Shown one piece after another: positions 1-7,793 of a stretch of DNA of 64,000 nt; position 1 is the stretch's first letter, and every line of letters starts with the position of its first letter. The DNA is taken from contig NZ_JANUQM010000014.1 in NCBI RefSeq assembly GCF_030386795.1, forward strand, positions 1 to 64,000, read 5' to 3'. The notes beneath the pieces are model-generated. The model searched no databases. It worked only from the letters and a program-made list of their open reading frames with translations, and was not told the origin of the DNA. The translations under genes and the position numbers were made by a program. The stretch is from Streptomyces sp. S.PNR 29. GTDB taxonomy: Bacteria > Actinomycetota > Actinomycetes > Streptomycetales > Streptomycetaceae.

Positions 1-834
1 GATGGGGGGCAGGTAGACGACGTCGAAGCCCATCGCGGCGATCGCGGGCAGCCGGCGGGCGGCGGTGCGGAAGGTGCCGTGCGGCTGCTCGGGGGTGCCC
101 TCGGAGCGGGGGAAGAACTCGTACCAGGACCCGAACAGCGCCCGCTCCCGCTCCACCAGCAACGGCAGCGTCTCGGAGGCGGTGACCAGCTCGCGCAGCG
201 GATGCCGGGCCAGCACCGCGTCCACCTCGGGCGTCAACGCCGCGGCGAGCCGTGACGCGGCGGGGCGGCTTTCGTCCCTCAGGGCCTCCACGGCGGCGAG
301 GACCACCTCCCGCCCGTCGTCCTCGGGTACACCGGCCGCGGCCCGCTCGTACAGGCGCGCGCCCTCCTCCAGGACCAGGTCCGTGTCCATCCCCGCCGGG
401 ATCTTGATCTGGGCGTGGTGCCGCCAGGTGGTGACCGGATCGGCCCAGGCCTCCACCGTGTACGTCCACAGGCCGGGTTCCCCGGCGGTGACGGTGGCTC
501 CCCAGCGATCGGTACCCGGAGCCAGTTCCCGCAGCGGCGTCCACGGTCCGGGACGCCCCTGCGGATCCTTCAGTACGACATTGGCGGCGACGGCGTCGTG
601 CCCCTCCCGGAACACGGTGGCCGATATCTCGAACGACTCGCCGGTGACCGCCTTGGCGGGCCTGCGCCCGTGCTGGACGATCGGGCGGACGTCGAGGACG
701 GGTATGCGCCCGACGGCGGTCGCCCCACCCGCCGAGGGTGGCTCCGGGGCCGGCGGACCGGCCGCGGCAGGGCGCACGGAAACTGCTTCGGTACTGGACG
801 TCGGGGGTGCTGACGAGTGGTGCGTGGCGGGCAT
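1..834 (-). CDS. glgE: alpha-1,4-glucan:maltose-1-phosphate maltosyltransferase GlgE, 5' part
   Basis: The minus strand reads in frame from an ATG at 834 to the window edge, giving the first 278 residues; the gene continues outside. GlgE transfers maltose from maltose-1-phosphate onto alpha-1,4-glucan in the cytoplasm. The visible part is the N-terminal beta-sandwich region (ILDVRP-like opening 'IPVLDVRPIV', then 'EIFE'-type strands and 'WTYTVEAWADPVTTWRHH') followed by the start of the GH13 barrel ('GTFRTAARRLPAIAAMGFDV' then YLPPI). That last segment is strongly typical of GlgE. The first 40 residues are Ala/Pro-rich and probably disordered. A pair of 21-bp tandem repeats lies 60 bp upstream of the start. 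Confidence 0.9.
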   Translation of the reverse strand, partial: MPATHHSSAPPTSSTEAVSVRPAAAGPPAPEPPSAGGATAVGRIPVLDVRPIVQHGRRPAKAVTGESFEISATVFREGHDAVAANVVLKDPQGRPGPWTPLRELAPGTDRWGATVTAGEPGLWTYTVEAWADPVTTWRHHAQIKIPAGMDTDLVLEEGARLYERAAAGVPEDDGREVVLAAVEALRDESRPAASRLAAALTPEVDAVLARHPLRELVTASETLPLLVERERALFGSWYEFFPRSEGTPEQPHGTFRTAARRLPAIAAMGFDVVYLPPI

Positions 835-893
835 GACCGCTCCTGTCCGCGTCAACGTGGGTGGGCGGATGACTGTGGGGAGGTGGGTCCTGC

Positions 894-935
894 GGGTCTA
901 CCTGTGAGGTGTACGGGTCTACCTGAGGGGTGTAC
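894..935. repeat. two tandem 21-bp repeats upstream of glgE
   Basis: Two adjacent copies, 894-914 and 915-935, share the pattern GGGTCTACCTG-n-G-n-GGTGTAC and differ at only two of 21 positions. They sit 60-100 bp upstream of the glgE start. They could be a duplicated regulator-binding site or just a local duplication; the sequence alone cannot decide. Confidence 0.6.
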
Positions 936-1012
936 CGGAGGAGCCTTCCCACACTCTTCGGGTGGGCAATCCGGCACTTTGTTAACTACTCACGCGTATG
1001 TCTACACACAAG

Positions 1013-1043
1013 ACCGGCCTCGTCCGTCACGGACGAGGCCGGT
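1013..1043 (-). terminator. stem-loop after the subtilisin gene
   Basis: Arms 1013-1027 (ACCGGCCTCGTCCGT) and 1029-1043 are perfect reverse complements around one base, so about 13-14 bp can pair. It lies 16 bp beyond the stop of the protease. On the minus strand the following bases are TCTTGTGTGT, a weak T-rich tail, so this is a plausible intrinsic terminator. Confidence 0.75.
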
Positions 1044-1058
1044 TTCCGCACGCTCCGC

Positions 1059-2261
1059 TCACGAACGCGGCGCCTGCAGAAGTCTGTTCGGCGAATCGAG
1101 GCCCCGCCTCGACACTTTCCCGGACACCGCGCCCGCGACCAGCGCCTTCGACACCTGCGCCGGCGTGGCCCCGGGGTGGCCGGCCAGGTGGAGCGCGGCC
1201 GCACCGGCGGCGTGCGGCGACGCCATCGACGTACCGGAGCGGGACGCCTTCGCGGTGTCACTCGTGTGGGACGCCGAGGTGATCGCCACACCCGGGGCGA
1301 ACAGGTCGAGCGCCGAGCCGAAGTTCGAGAAACTTGGCCGGACATCGTTCCTGTCGGTCGCGCCGACCGTGATCGCCTGCGGCACCCCGGCCGGGGAGTA
1401 CCGGCCCGCCGGCCGCCCCTCGTTGCCCGCCGCGACCGTGTATGTGACGCCGGACGCGATGGAGGTGCGGACCGCGGCGTCCAGCTGGGCGTTGCGGGGG
1501 CCGCCCAGGCTCAGGTTGGCGACCGCCGGCTTCCTGGCGTGTCGCGTCACCCAGTCGATGCCGGCGATCACCTGGGCCGTGGTGCCCGAACCGGCGTCGT
1601 CGAGGACGCGCACGCCGACGATCCTCGCCTGCTTCGCGACGCCGTACGTCGTCCCGGCGACGATGCCCGCGACATGCGTGCCGTGCCCGTTGCCGTCCTG
1701 GGCCGTCCCGTCGTTCTGCACGAAGTCCCAGCCGTGGCTCGCCCGGCCGCCGAAGTCCCTGTGCGTGGTCCGGACGCCGGTGTCGATCACGTACACGGTC
1801 ACGCCCCGGCCCGCCGCCCGTGGCCATGTGTAGTTCTCGTCCAGCGGCAGGTTCGGCTGGTCGACGCGGTCCAGGCCCCAGGAGGGCGGGCTCTTCCGGG
1901 CGTGGTCCAGGGTGACGCGGGTGTCCTGGACGACGGAGGCGACGCGGGAGTCGGCCGCGAGGAGCCGCGCCTGTCTGTCGTCGGCCCTGATCGCGTAGCC
2001 GTTCAGGACCGTGCCGTAGGTGTGGCTGATGTCCACCCCGTACTTCTCGGCCAGGCTCTTTCCGGCCGCCGACGGGGCCTTCGTTCCCTCCTTGAGGGTC
2101 ACCAGGTAGCTTCCGGTCACGGAGCCGGGTGCTCCGGCGCCGAGTATCCGCCCCTCCGGTGCGGCGTGCGCGGGCAGGGTGGTGGCCGAAAGCGCCACGG
2201 CGCAGCTCACCGCGGCCAGACCCCCCGCCCGGCGCAGACGCCGTGTTCGCGTCCGTGCCAT
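1059..2261 (-). CDS. secreted subtilisin-like serine protease (S8)
   Basis: A 400-residue subtilase. The chosen ATG at 2261 opens '[14 protein letters not shown]', a basic signal peptide n-region followed by a hydrophobic core ending near AHA-A33, and it has a GAGGAGGGG ribosome site. Residues about 50-120 form an inhibitor I9-like propeptide ('[10 protein letters not shown]'). The catalytic triad is visible: Asp160 in VIDTG, His193 in NGHGTH, Ser345 in [12 protein letters not shown], with oxyanion Asn280 in AAGNEG. Expected role is extracellular protein degradation. It stands alone, with a stem-loop terminator downstream, and is divergent from the caspase-like locus. Confidence 0.93.
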   Translation of the reverse strand: MARTRTRRLRRAGGLAAVSCAVALSATTLPAHAAPEGRILGAGAPGSVTGSYLVTLKEGTKAPSAAGKSLAEKYGVDISHTYGTVLNGYAIRADDRQARLLAADSRVASVVQDTRVTLDHARKSPPSWGLDRVDQPNLPLDENYTWPRAAGRGVTVYVIDTGVRTTHRDFGGRASHGWDFVQNDGTAQDGNGHGTHVAGIVAGTTYGVAKQARIVGVRVLDDAGSGTTAQVIAGIDWVTRHARKPAVANLSLGGPRNAQLDAAVRTSIASGVTYTVAAGNEGRPAGRYSPAGVPQAITVGATDRNDVRPSFSNFGSALDLFAPGVAITSASHTSDTAKASRSGTSMASPHAAGAAALHLAGHPGATPAQVSKALVAGAVSGKVSRRGLDSPNRLLQAPRS

Positions 2262-2578
2262 GGTGTGAGTTCCCCTCCTCAACCCGGCGTACGGCAGCCG
2301 TGGTTGGCCGGCTTGGCCGGATGCGCGGGCCGGTACGCCATGGGGCAGCCTTTCGTGGCGGGTGAAGCACCACAAGGGCGCCTGCAGGGGCGGAATCGGC
2401 CATATCGGTCATGGGGGGCGTGGGGCGGCCGGGGTGCTTTCGGGGCGGGGAGGCCAGGGCGCCCGGATGGGCGGGTCCTGCTTTCAGGTGGGTAGTGCGG
2501 CCAATGCGGGGCGCAATGTCCGGTGGTGGTCCTATGATCGGCTCCACGTGTGGTGACGAAGTGTGGGGGAGCCGGGGC
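2262..2578. promoter_or_regulatory. divergent intergenic region; TATGAT -10 candidate
   Basis: This 317-bp gene-free stretch separates the protease (minus) from the Pepco-like/caspase unit (plus). TATGAT at 2533-2538 is one base from the -10 consensus and would start a transcript near 2545, about 34 bases before the ATG at 2579. I see no convincing -35. The ribosome site GGGGGAG at 2565-2571 precedes that ATG. Nothing else in the stretch is recognisable. Confidence 0.4.
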
Positions 2579-2965
2579 ATGGAGTCGTACCAGGGGGACG
2601 CGAACGGCGCGCAGGCCACGGAGGAGCTGGAGTTCCTGGTGGTCGACGACACGGGCGACGAGCACGGCGGCCGCGACAAGTCGTGGCGGCGCGGCGCCGG
2701 CGGCGACACCGAACCGGTGCAGCGGCGCCGCTTCAAACCGGCCGACCTGAACGCCCAGTTGACCCGCACCCTCAACGGACTGAGCGAGGCCTTCGACGGA
2801 CTCCAGCAGGCGGGCCCCGACGGCTGGGGCATCTCCGAGGTGCAGGTGTCCTGCCAGCTGACCGCCTCCGGACAGCTCGTCGTCCTCGGTGTCGGCGCCC
2901 AGGCCCAGCGCACCGGCGGCATCCAGCTGACGCTGACGCCGCGGCCGGCCGGCAGTGAGCGGTAG
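2579..2965 (+). CDS. small Pepco/trypco-like effector-associated protein
   Basis: A 128-residue protein. The ATG at 2579 follows GGGGGAG and was preferred over upstream starts, which lack a ribosome site and encode low-complexity sequence. Residues 1-50 are acidic/charged and probably flexible. Residues about 55-128 contain a helix ('LNAQLTRTLNGLSEAFDGLQ') and then a beta-rich segment 'GWGISEVQVSCQLTASGQ' followed by VVLGVGAQAQ and a final strand IQLTLTPR. That layout resembles the small domains (trypco1/Pepco type) that co-occur with peptidases in predicted bacterial conflict systems. The gene overlaps the next one by 11 bp, so the two are almost certainly cotranslated. Family assignment is by pattern only. 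Confidence 0.6.
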   Translation: MESYQGDANGAQATEELEFLVVDDTGDEHGGRDKSWRRGAGGDTEPVQRRRFKPADLNAQLTRTLNGLSEAFDGLQQAGPDGWGISEVQVSCQLTASGQLVVLGVGAQAQRTGGIQLTLTPRPAGSER

Positions 2966-5900
2966 CGGGGGCGGACCGGGCGGGAAAGAGGGACGGTTCC
3001 GCGCCCTGCTGGTGGGCGTGGACCACTACAGCGATCCCGGCTTCGGACCGATGCCCTTCATCACCAGCGAACTGCGGGGGCTGGCCGACGCGTTGAAGGC
3101 CGCCGGGTACCAGGACGCGCAGGTCCTCGACGCCGACGAACTGCACGGCACGGCGATCAAGACCGAGGTCGAGTCCTTCGTCTGCCACGCCGCACCCGGT
3201 GACCACCTGCTGCTCGTCCTGTCCGGCCACGGCCTCCACAAGGACGGAGCGGACTTCCTGGTCACGGGACCCGCGCGCAGCTCCTCCCGGCACTTCCTGG
3301 ACACCTGCCTGCGGATCGAGTTCGGCGACTACCTGATGGATTCCAAGGCCGAACAGCTCGTCGTCGCCGTCGACGCCTGCCGCGTGGACTTCGAGGACAT
3401 GTTCACCAAGTCCGGCCCCGACCAGCACGGCTGGGGCAAGGGCGGCACCGGCTACGGCGGACGCCCCCGGTACGCCCACGTCTACGCCTGCACCCGCTAC
3501 GGGGTGGCCGGATTCGGCCCCGCGGCCGGACCACTGGAAGGCACACCCTCCGGGACCGAGTCCAAGGGGTTCTCGTACTTCACCAAGGCCCTCACCGAGA
3601 TCGCGCAGGACCCGGCAGCTCCCGGTTCCCTCGACGCGATGGAGACCCTGCTCGACGACCGGGTGCGCACGATCGCCCAGGAGGACCGGGGGCGGTCCGA
3701 CCAGGGCGTCCAGATCAACTTCGCCACCGGCAGGGAGGGCCTGCTGCTGTTCCCCGGCCGGGGACCCGGCGGGCTGGACCAGGCGCCGGAGCACCGCTGG
3801 CAGACGGCGGCCGTGGAACACGAGGCCTGGCGGCGGGTCGTGTGCGAACGGCTCGGCGACGAAGAGGCCGCCGATGCCGTCCGGCAGGTGCGCGACGCGG
3901 TGGCCCGGCTCGTCGGGCTGTGGGGGCGCGAGACCGACATCGCGGACGCGTGGCTCGCCGAGCACGGCGACATCTGGCGGCCCGCAGGCAGCGAGAGCCG
4001 GATGAGCCTCGCGATCACGAACATGCTGTACGAGTCGGCCCCCGCTTCCGGCCTGACCCTGACCGAGGCCGCGATGCTGGTCGCGGCTCCCTTCCTCTAC
4101 ACCGCGTTCGGCACCCGGTTCCCCTACCTGGCACGGGACATCTGGCCGTGGGCCCTGGTGGACGGCACATCCGCCGCCGAGGAATGCGGATTCGCCGACC
4201 GGGCGGCCTTCGACCGGTACTGTGCCGGGCACCTGGCCCTGATGGACCGCGAGCGCAGGGCCCGGCAGCGTGGCCGTGCCCCCGAGGCCCGCGCCATCGC
4301 CTGGTGGCTCGCCCGGCAGTGGCTGCTGCGGCTGCCCGCCACCCGGGAGGCCGTACGACGGTCCGGACTCGCCGGCCTGGAGACGCTGCCGGACCTCCCC
4401 GAGTTCGAGTCACCGCTCGTCCGCGAGGTGCTCAGCCCCGCCCGCCTGTGGCGGCTCGCCGAACTGATCGGCCTGGACCTGGAGCAGTGGCAGCCCCCGG
4501 AGCAGGACACCGTCGCCGCACAGCGCGGCGAGGAGCACACCCTCGACTGGGAGAAGACCGGCATCCTGCTCACCGTCGCCCACCACATGGCCGTCGACCC
4601 GATGCTGCTGTCCTCCCTGGTCGCAGAGCACCTGGGCATCAGCGCCCCGGTCGACGGCGAGGCCTTCCGGGCCGCGCTGCGGGACGTGACCTGGCAGCAG
4701 GACGGCCCGCGCCGCCGCGCCCTGTCCACCGCCTGCCCGCACCTCGCCGTGGAACTCGCCCTGCGTGACCACACCGACGCCCTCGACCGCGCCGTGCGCA
4801 CGGTGCAGCGCGGCCCGGCCGGCGAACGCGCGGCGGCCTGGGGCGTCCCGGCCGCGTTCGGCGCGGGCAAGGTCACCCCCGCCCTCGACGAGAACCGCAG
4901 GCCCCGGTACGACAGGGCTGACGTACGGTTCCGGCTCGACGGCGACCGGGTCCGTGACCTGCTCATGGGGGAGCAGCTCTACCAGGACCGCACCCTCGCC
5001 CTGCGCGAGCTGTACCAGAACGCCCTGGACGCCTGCCGGTACCGCAAGGCCCGGACCGACCTGTGGAACGCGCGGCACCCCGACGAACCAGAAGACCCGT
5101 GGCAGGGGGAGATCGTCTTCACCCAGGGGGAGGAGGACGGCCGCCCCTTCATCGAATGCCGGGACAACGGCATCGGCATGGGCCGCCACGAACTGCGCCA
5201 CCTGTTCGCCTTCGCGGGGAGCCGGTTCGTGGAGGAACGGCAGTTCCTGGAGGAGCAGGCGGAGTGGGCGAGGGCCGGGATCCCGTTCCATGCCAACAGC
5301 CGGTTCGGCATCGGTGTGCTGAGCTACTTCATGCTCGCCGACGAGATCCGGGTGACGACCAGCAGACTGCCGTCCGATTTCGGCCCCGGCGAAAAGCTGG
5401 TGGTGGACATCGACGGGCCCGGGGCGCTGTTCCGTATCACGCCGAAGGGGACGAGCCGGTGGTCGGGGACAGCGGTGCGGCTGTATCTGCGCAATCCCGA
5501 CAAGACGGTGTCCTGCGGGGAGGCGATGCGCAAGCACCTGTGGGTGTCGGACTTCTCCGTGAAGGTGAAGGAAGGGGAGAACGAGCCGCTGGAGTGGCGG
5601 CCCGGAGTGCTTTCCGGGTATGTCGGCCGTGATTCCTCCGATCCGAGCGCGGTATGGCGCTACGAGGGGGACACCGCTCCCGTCCAGGACGCCGGGGACG
5701 GAGTCTGGTGGTGCGGTGGGCGCGGTGCGGTCCTCGCGGACGGACTGTGGGCCGGGGAGGCCCGCTTCGGATGCGTGGTCAACCTGACCGGGAAGCACGC
5801 CCCCAAGCTGCGCCTGGACCGCGGGGCCATGCTGGACGACCATGAGGAGTACGTGGCCGGACTCCTCGCCGAGAAGATCCCCGTGCTGTTCGAAGAGGGC

Positions 5901-7664
5901 GGACGGGTGCTGTCGCTGGAGTGGCTGCATGCCCTGGCCATCGGCGGATGGCCGGGACCGGGCGGTCGGACACCTCCCCCGGGCGCCAGAGACGCCCGGC
6001 GACAGACGCAGCTTGCTGATCTCATCGCGGCGCAGGCCGTGGCCCGCGGCCATGAGTTCCCGTTCGACACGCGCCACGAGGCAGGGGTGGTCGCTGACGC
6101 CGCGACCGTCGGCTGCTGTCCCGGGGACCTGCAGCTGGTCCGCCGCACCCGGACGGTCGGCGCAGTGCCCCTGATCGAGGAAGAGCCCAACATATTCGTC
6201 GAATGGCGGGCCCGAGTCTGGGCCGCCTCGGCGCCGGGCTCCGGAGTGCTGCCCCGCCGCCCGCTCCCCGTCGCGCGCCCTTCGGACGAACTGCTTTTGA
6301 GCGAGATCAGCGAGGACGATGGCAGTCCGCTTCCTCCGGGCGTGGTGCGGGCCGCTGCCCGGGCGAGCGGCCTGCCCTTCGTGGATGCCGTGGACCGCCT
6401 GAGGGAGTTCCGACTGGATCTGCCCGACGAAGAGATCCTGCGGAGGGTCGCCGATGTTCGAAATTCACGGTTTCTGAGCCGCGACGGGAACGGCATGCGC
6501 CCGTGGCTACCGGTGGGCGGCGAGGTGAGCGTCGCGGCCGTCCATAGCATGGCCCGGTTCGGCGAGGACGACCCTCGCTCCATCGTGCGCCTGCTCGCCG
6601 AGCTGGGCTTCCGCGTGCCCAGAGACGAGGAGCTCGACGCGCCGCCTTCGCCGTCGGTCGGCTGGCCGCCGGACCCGGAGCACCTCGCCAGGCTGGTGCT
6701 CCGGCGACATCTCGAACCGACCGGTCCCGAGCTGCCCCGGGACCGGCCCGTGACGCTCCCCCATCTGGTGCGGGCCGTGGCTGCCTTCCCCGGACAGAGA
6801 GCCAGGATCGAGGAGGTACTCGTCACAGCAGGCTACGAACTCCCGCAGGACCCAGTGCCCGACCAGGTGGACCAGTCCGATCTGGAAATCATCAGCCGGG
6901 ACGGCGACGGTGCGCCGCCGTGGATCTCCGAGGAAGAGCCCTTTCCACTGCACCACCTGCTCAAGCTTTCCCGCAACCGCGAGGAAGGGGTGGAGCTGCT
7001 GGTCCAGCGGCTCGTTGCCCTGGGCTTCTCGCCGCCCGAACTGCCTCCCGCCGCGGAGCGGAACCTGTACTTGCGACTTGTCGACGACCTGTCCCGGTAC
7101 TACCACATCGACGAGTACGGAGCCGTGACCTACCCGCGCCCGGTGGAGGCCAACGCCGTCCTGACCCTGGCCCGGAACCAGGACATGACCGACCGGGATG
7201 TCGCACGGCTGCTGACCGAACTCGGCTTTGTCGTGCCCGGCCTCGACGAGCACCCGCTCCAGCCCCGCGACTACCTCGACATGGTGCTGATGAGCCGGGA
7301 CCACGATGGGGGGCCGCCCTGGCTGGACGCGGAGAGCCAGGTTCCCCGGCATCACGTGCTGCGAGCCGCGCACACGCTTGGTCTGTCGCCGGACGAGGTC
7401 GTCCACCGGTTGACCCGTTACGGCTACGACGTGGCGCGCGAACCGTCCGACGGCGACTGGTCGGCCCGTGATGACTGGGCCGTGCTCCGCAGAGGCTCAC
7501 GGTATTCCGTGTGGCTCGATGCGGGAACCCCCGTCCCCCTCACCCACATCCTCCGCACCGCCCACCACCTCGGCCGCACCCCCACCGCCGTAGCCCGCCG
7601 CCTGGAACAACTCGGCCACGCACTCCCGGACGACATAGAGTTCACGGAACCTCACGATTCGTGA
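2955..7664 (+). CDS. caspase-like peptidase / Hsp90-type ATPase / C-terminal repeat protein
   Basis: A 1569-residue multidomain protein starting at GTG 2955 inside the preceding gene. Residues 14-260 are a caspase-like (C14) domain: 'FRALLVGVDHY', catalytic His92 in LSGHGLH and Cys142 in VAVDACR. Residues about 270-640 are helical with no recognised motif. Residues 665-960 are a GHKL/Hsp90-like ATPase: E685-LYQNALDA with N689 and D692, D737-NGIGM, and the glycine loop SRFGIGV at 782-788. Residues about 1113-1560 hold roughly six or seven diverged repeats around 'SRDxDGxPPW' and 'RLxxLGF', probably small helical or winged-helix units. The layout suggests a sensor or chaperone-like ATPase controlling a protease, as in predicted antiphage or cell-death systems. 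Substrate and trigger are unknown. No signal peptide, so cytoplasmic. Confidence 0.85.
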   Translation: MSGSGGGPGGKEGRFRALLVGVDHYSDPGFGPMPFITSELRGLADALKAAGYQDAQVLDADELHGTAIKTEVESFVCHAAPGDHLLLVLSGHGLHKDGADFLVTGPARSSSRHFLDTCLRIEFGDYLMDSKAEQLVVAVDACRVDFEDMFTKSGPDQHGWGKGGTGYGGRPRYAHVYACTRYGVAGFGPAAGPLEGTPSGTESKGFSYFTKALTEIAQDPAAPGSLDAMETLLDDRVRTIAQEDRGRSDQGVQINFATGREGLLLFPGRGPGGLDQAPEHRWQTAAVEHEAWRRVVCERLGDEEAADAVRQVRDAVARLVGLWGRETDIADAWLAEHGDIWRPAGSESRMSLAITNMLYESAPASGLTLTEAAMLVAAPFLYTAFGTRFPYLARDIWPWALVDGTSAAEECGFADRAAFDRYCAGHLALMDRERRARQRGRAPEARAIAWWLARQWLLRLPATREAVRRSGLAGLETLPDLPEFESPLVREVLSPARLWRLAELIGLDLEQWQPPEQDTVAAQRGEEHTLDWEKTGILLTVAHHMAVDPMLLSSLVAEHLGISAPVDGEAFRAALRDVTWQQDGPRRRALSTACPHLAVELALRDHTDALDRAVRTVQRGPAGERAAAWGVPAAFGAGKVTPALDENRRPRYDRADVRFRLDGDRVRDLLMGEQLYQDRTLALRELYQNALDACRYRKARTDLWNARHPDEPEDPWQGEIVFTQGEEDGRPFIECRDNGIGMGRHELRHLFAFAGSRFVEERQFLEEQAEWARAGIPFHANSRFGIGVLSYFMLADEIRVTTSRLPSDFGPGEKLVVDIDGPGALFRITPKGTSRWSGTAVRLYLRNPDKTVSCGEAMRKHLWVSDFSVKVKEGENEPLEWRPGVLSGYVGRDSSDPSAVWRYEGDTAPVQDAGDGVWWCGGRGAVLADGLWAGEARFGCVVNLTGKHAPKLRLDRGAMLDDHEEYVAGLLAEKIPVLFEEGGRVLSLEWLHALAIGGWPGPGGRTPPPGARDARRQTQLADLIAAQAVARGHEFPFDTRHEAGVVADAATVGCCPGDLQLVRRTRTVGAVPLIEEEPNIFVEWRARVWAASAPGSGVLPRRPLPVARPSDELLLSEISEDDGSPLPPGVVRAAARASGLPFVDAVDRLREFRLDLPDEEILRRVADVRNSRFLSRDGNGMRPWLPVGGEVSVAAVHSMARFGEDDPRSIVRLLAELGFRVPRDEELDAPPSPSVGWPPDPEHLARLVLRRHLEPTGPELPRDRPVTLPHLVRAVAAFPGQRARIEEVLVTAGYELPQDPVPDQVDQSDLEIISRDGDGAPPWISEEEPFPLHHLLKLSRNREEGVELLVQRLVALGFSPPELPPAAERNLYLRLVDDLSRYYHIDEYGAVTYPRPVEANAVLTLARNQDMTDRDVARLLTELGFVVPGLDEHPLQPRDYLDMVLMSRDHDGGPPWLDAESQVPRHHVLRAAHTLGLSPDEVVHRLTRYGYDVAREPSDGDWSARDDWAVLRRGSRYSVWLDAGTPVPLTHILRTAHHLGRTPTAVARRLEQLGHALPDDIEFTEPHDS

Positions 7665-7793
7665 CGAGGTGCCGCCTCGATCCGGCGACGGAGGGCGCGG
7701 AGCCCCAGCGAGGGTGACACCGACACCGGTACCGTCAAGAGAGACGACGACGCACACCGCCGTGCGTCATCCAGCGAAGCGGTGAGGTGGAAT

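Noticed and set aside
2411-2578. N-terminal extension of the Pepco-like protein
   Set aside because: The added residues are Gly/Arg-rich without a ribosome site, while the ATG at 2579 has one and a -10 lies at 2533.
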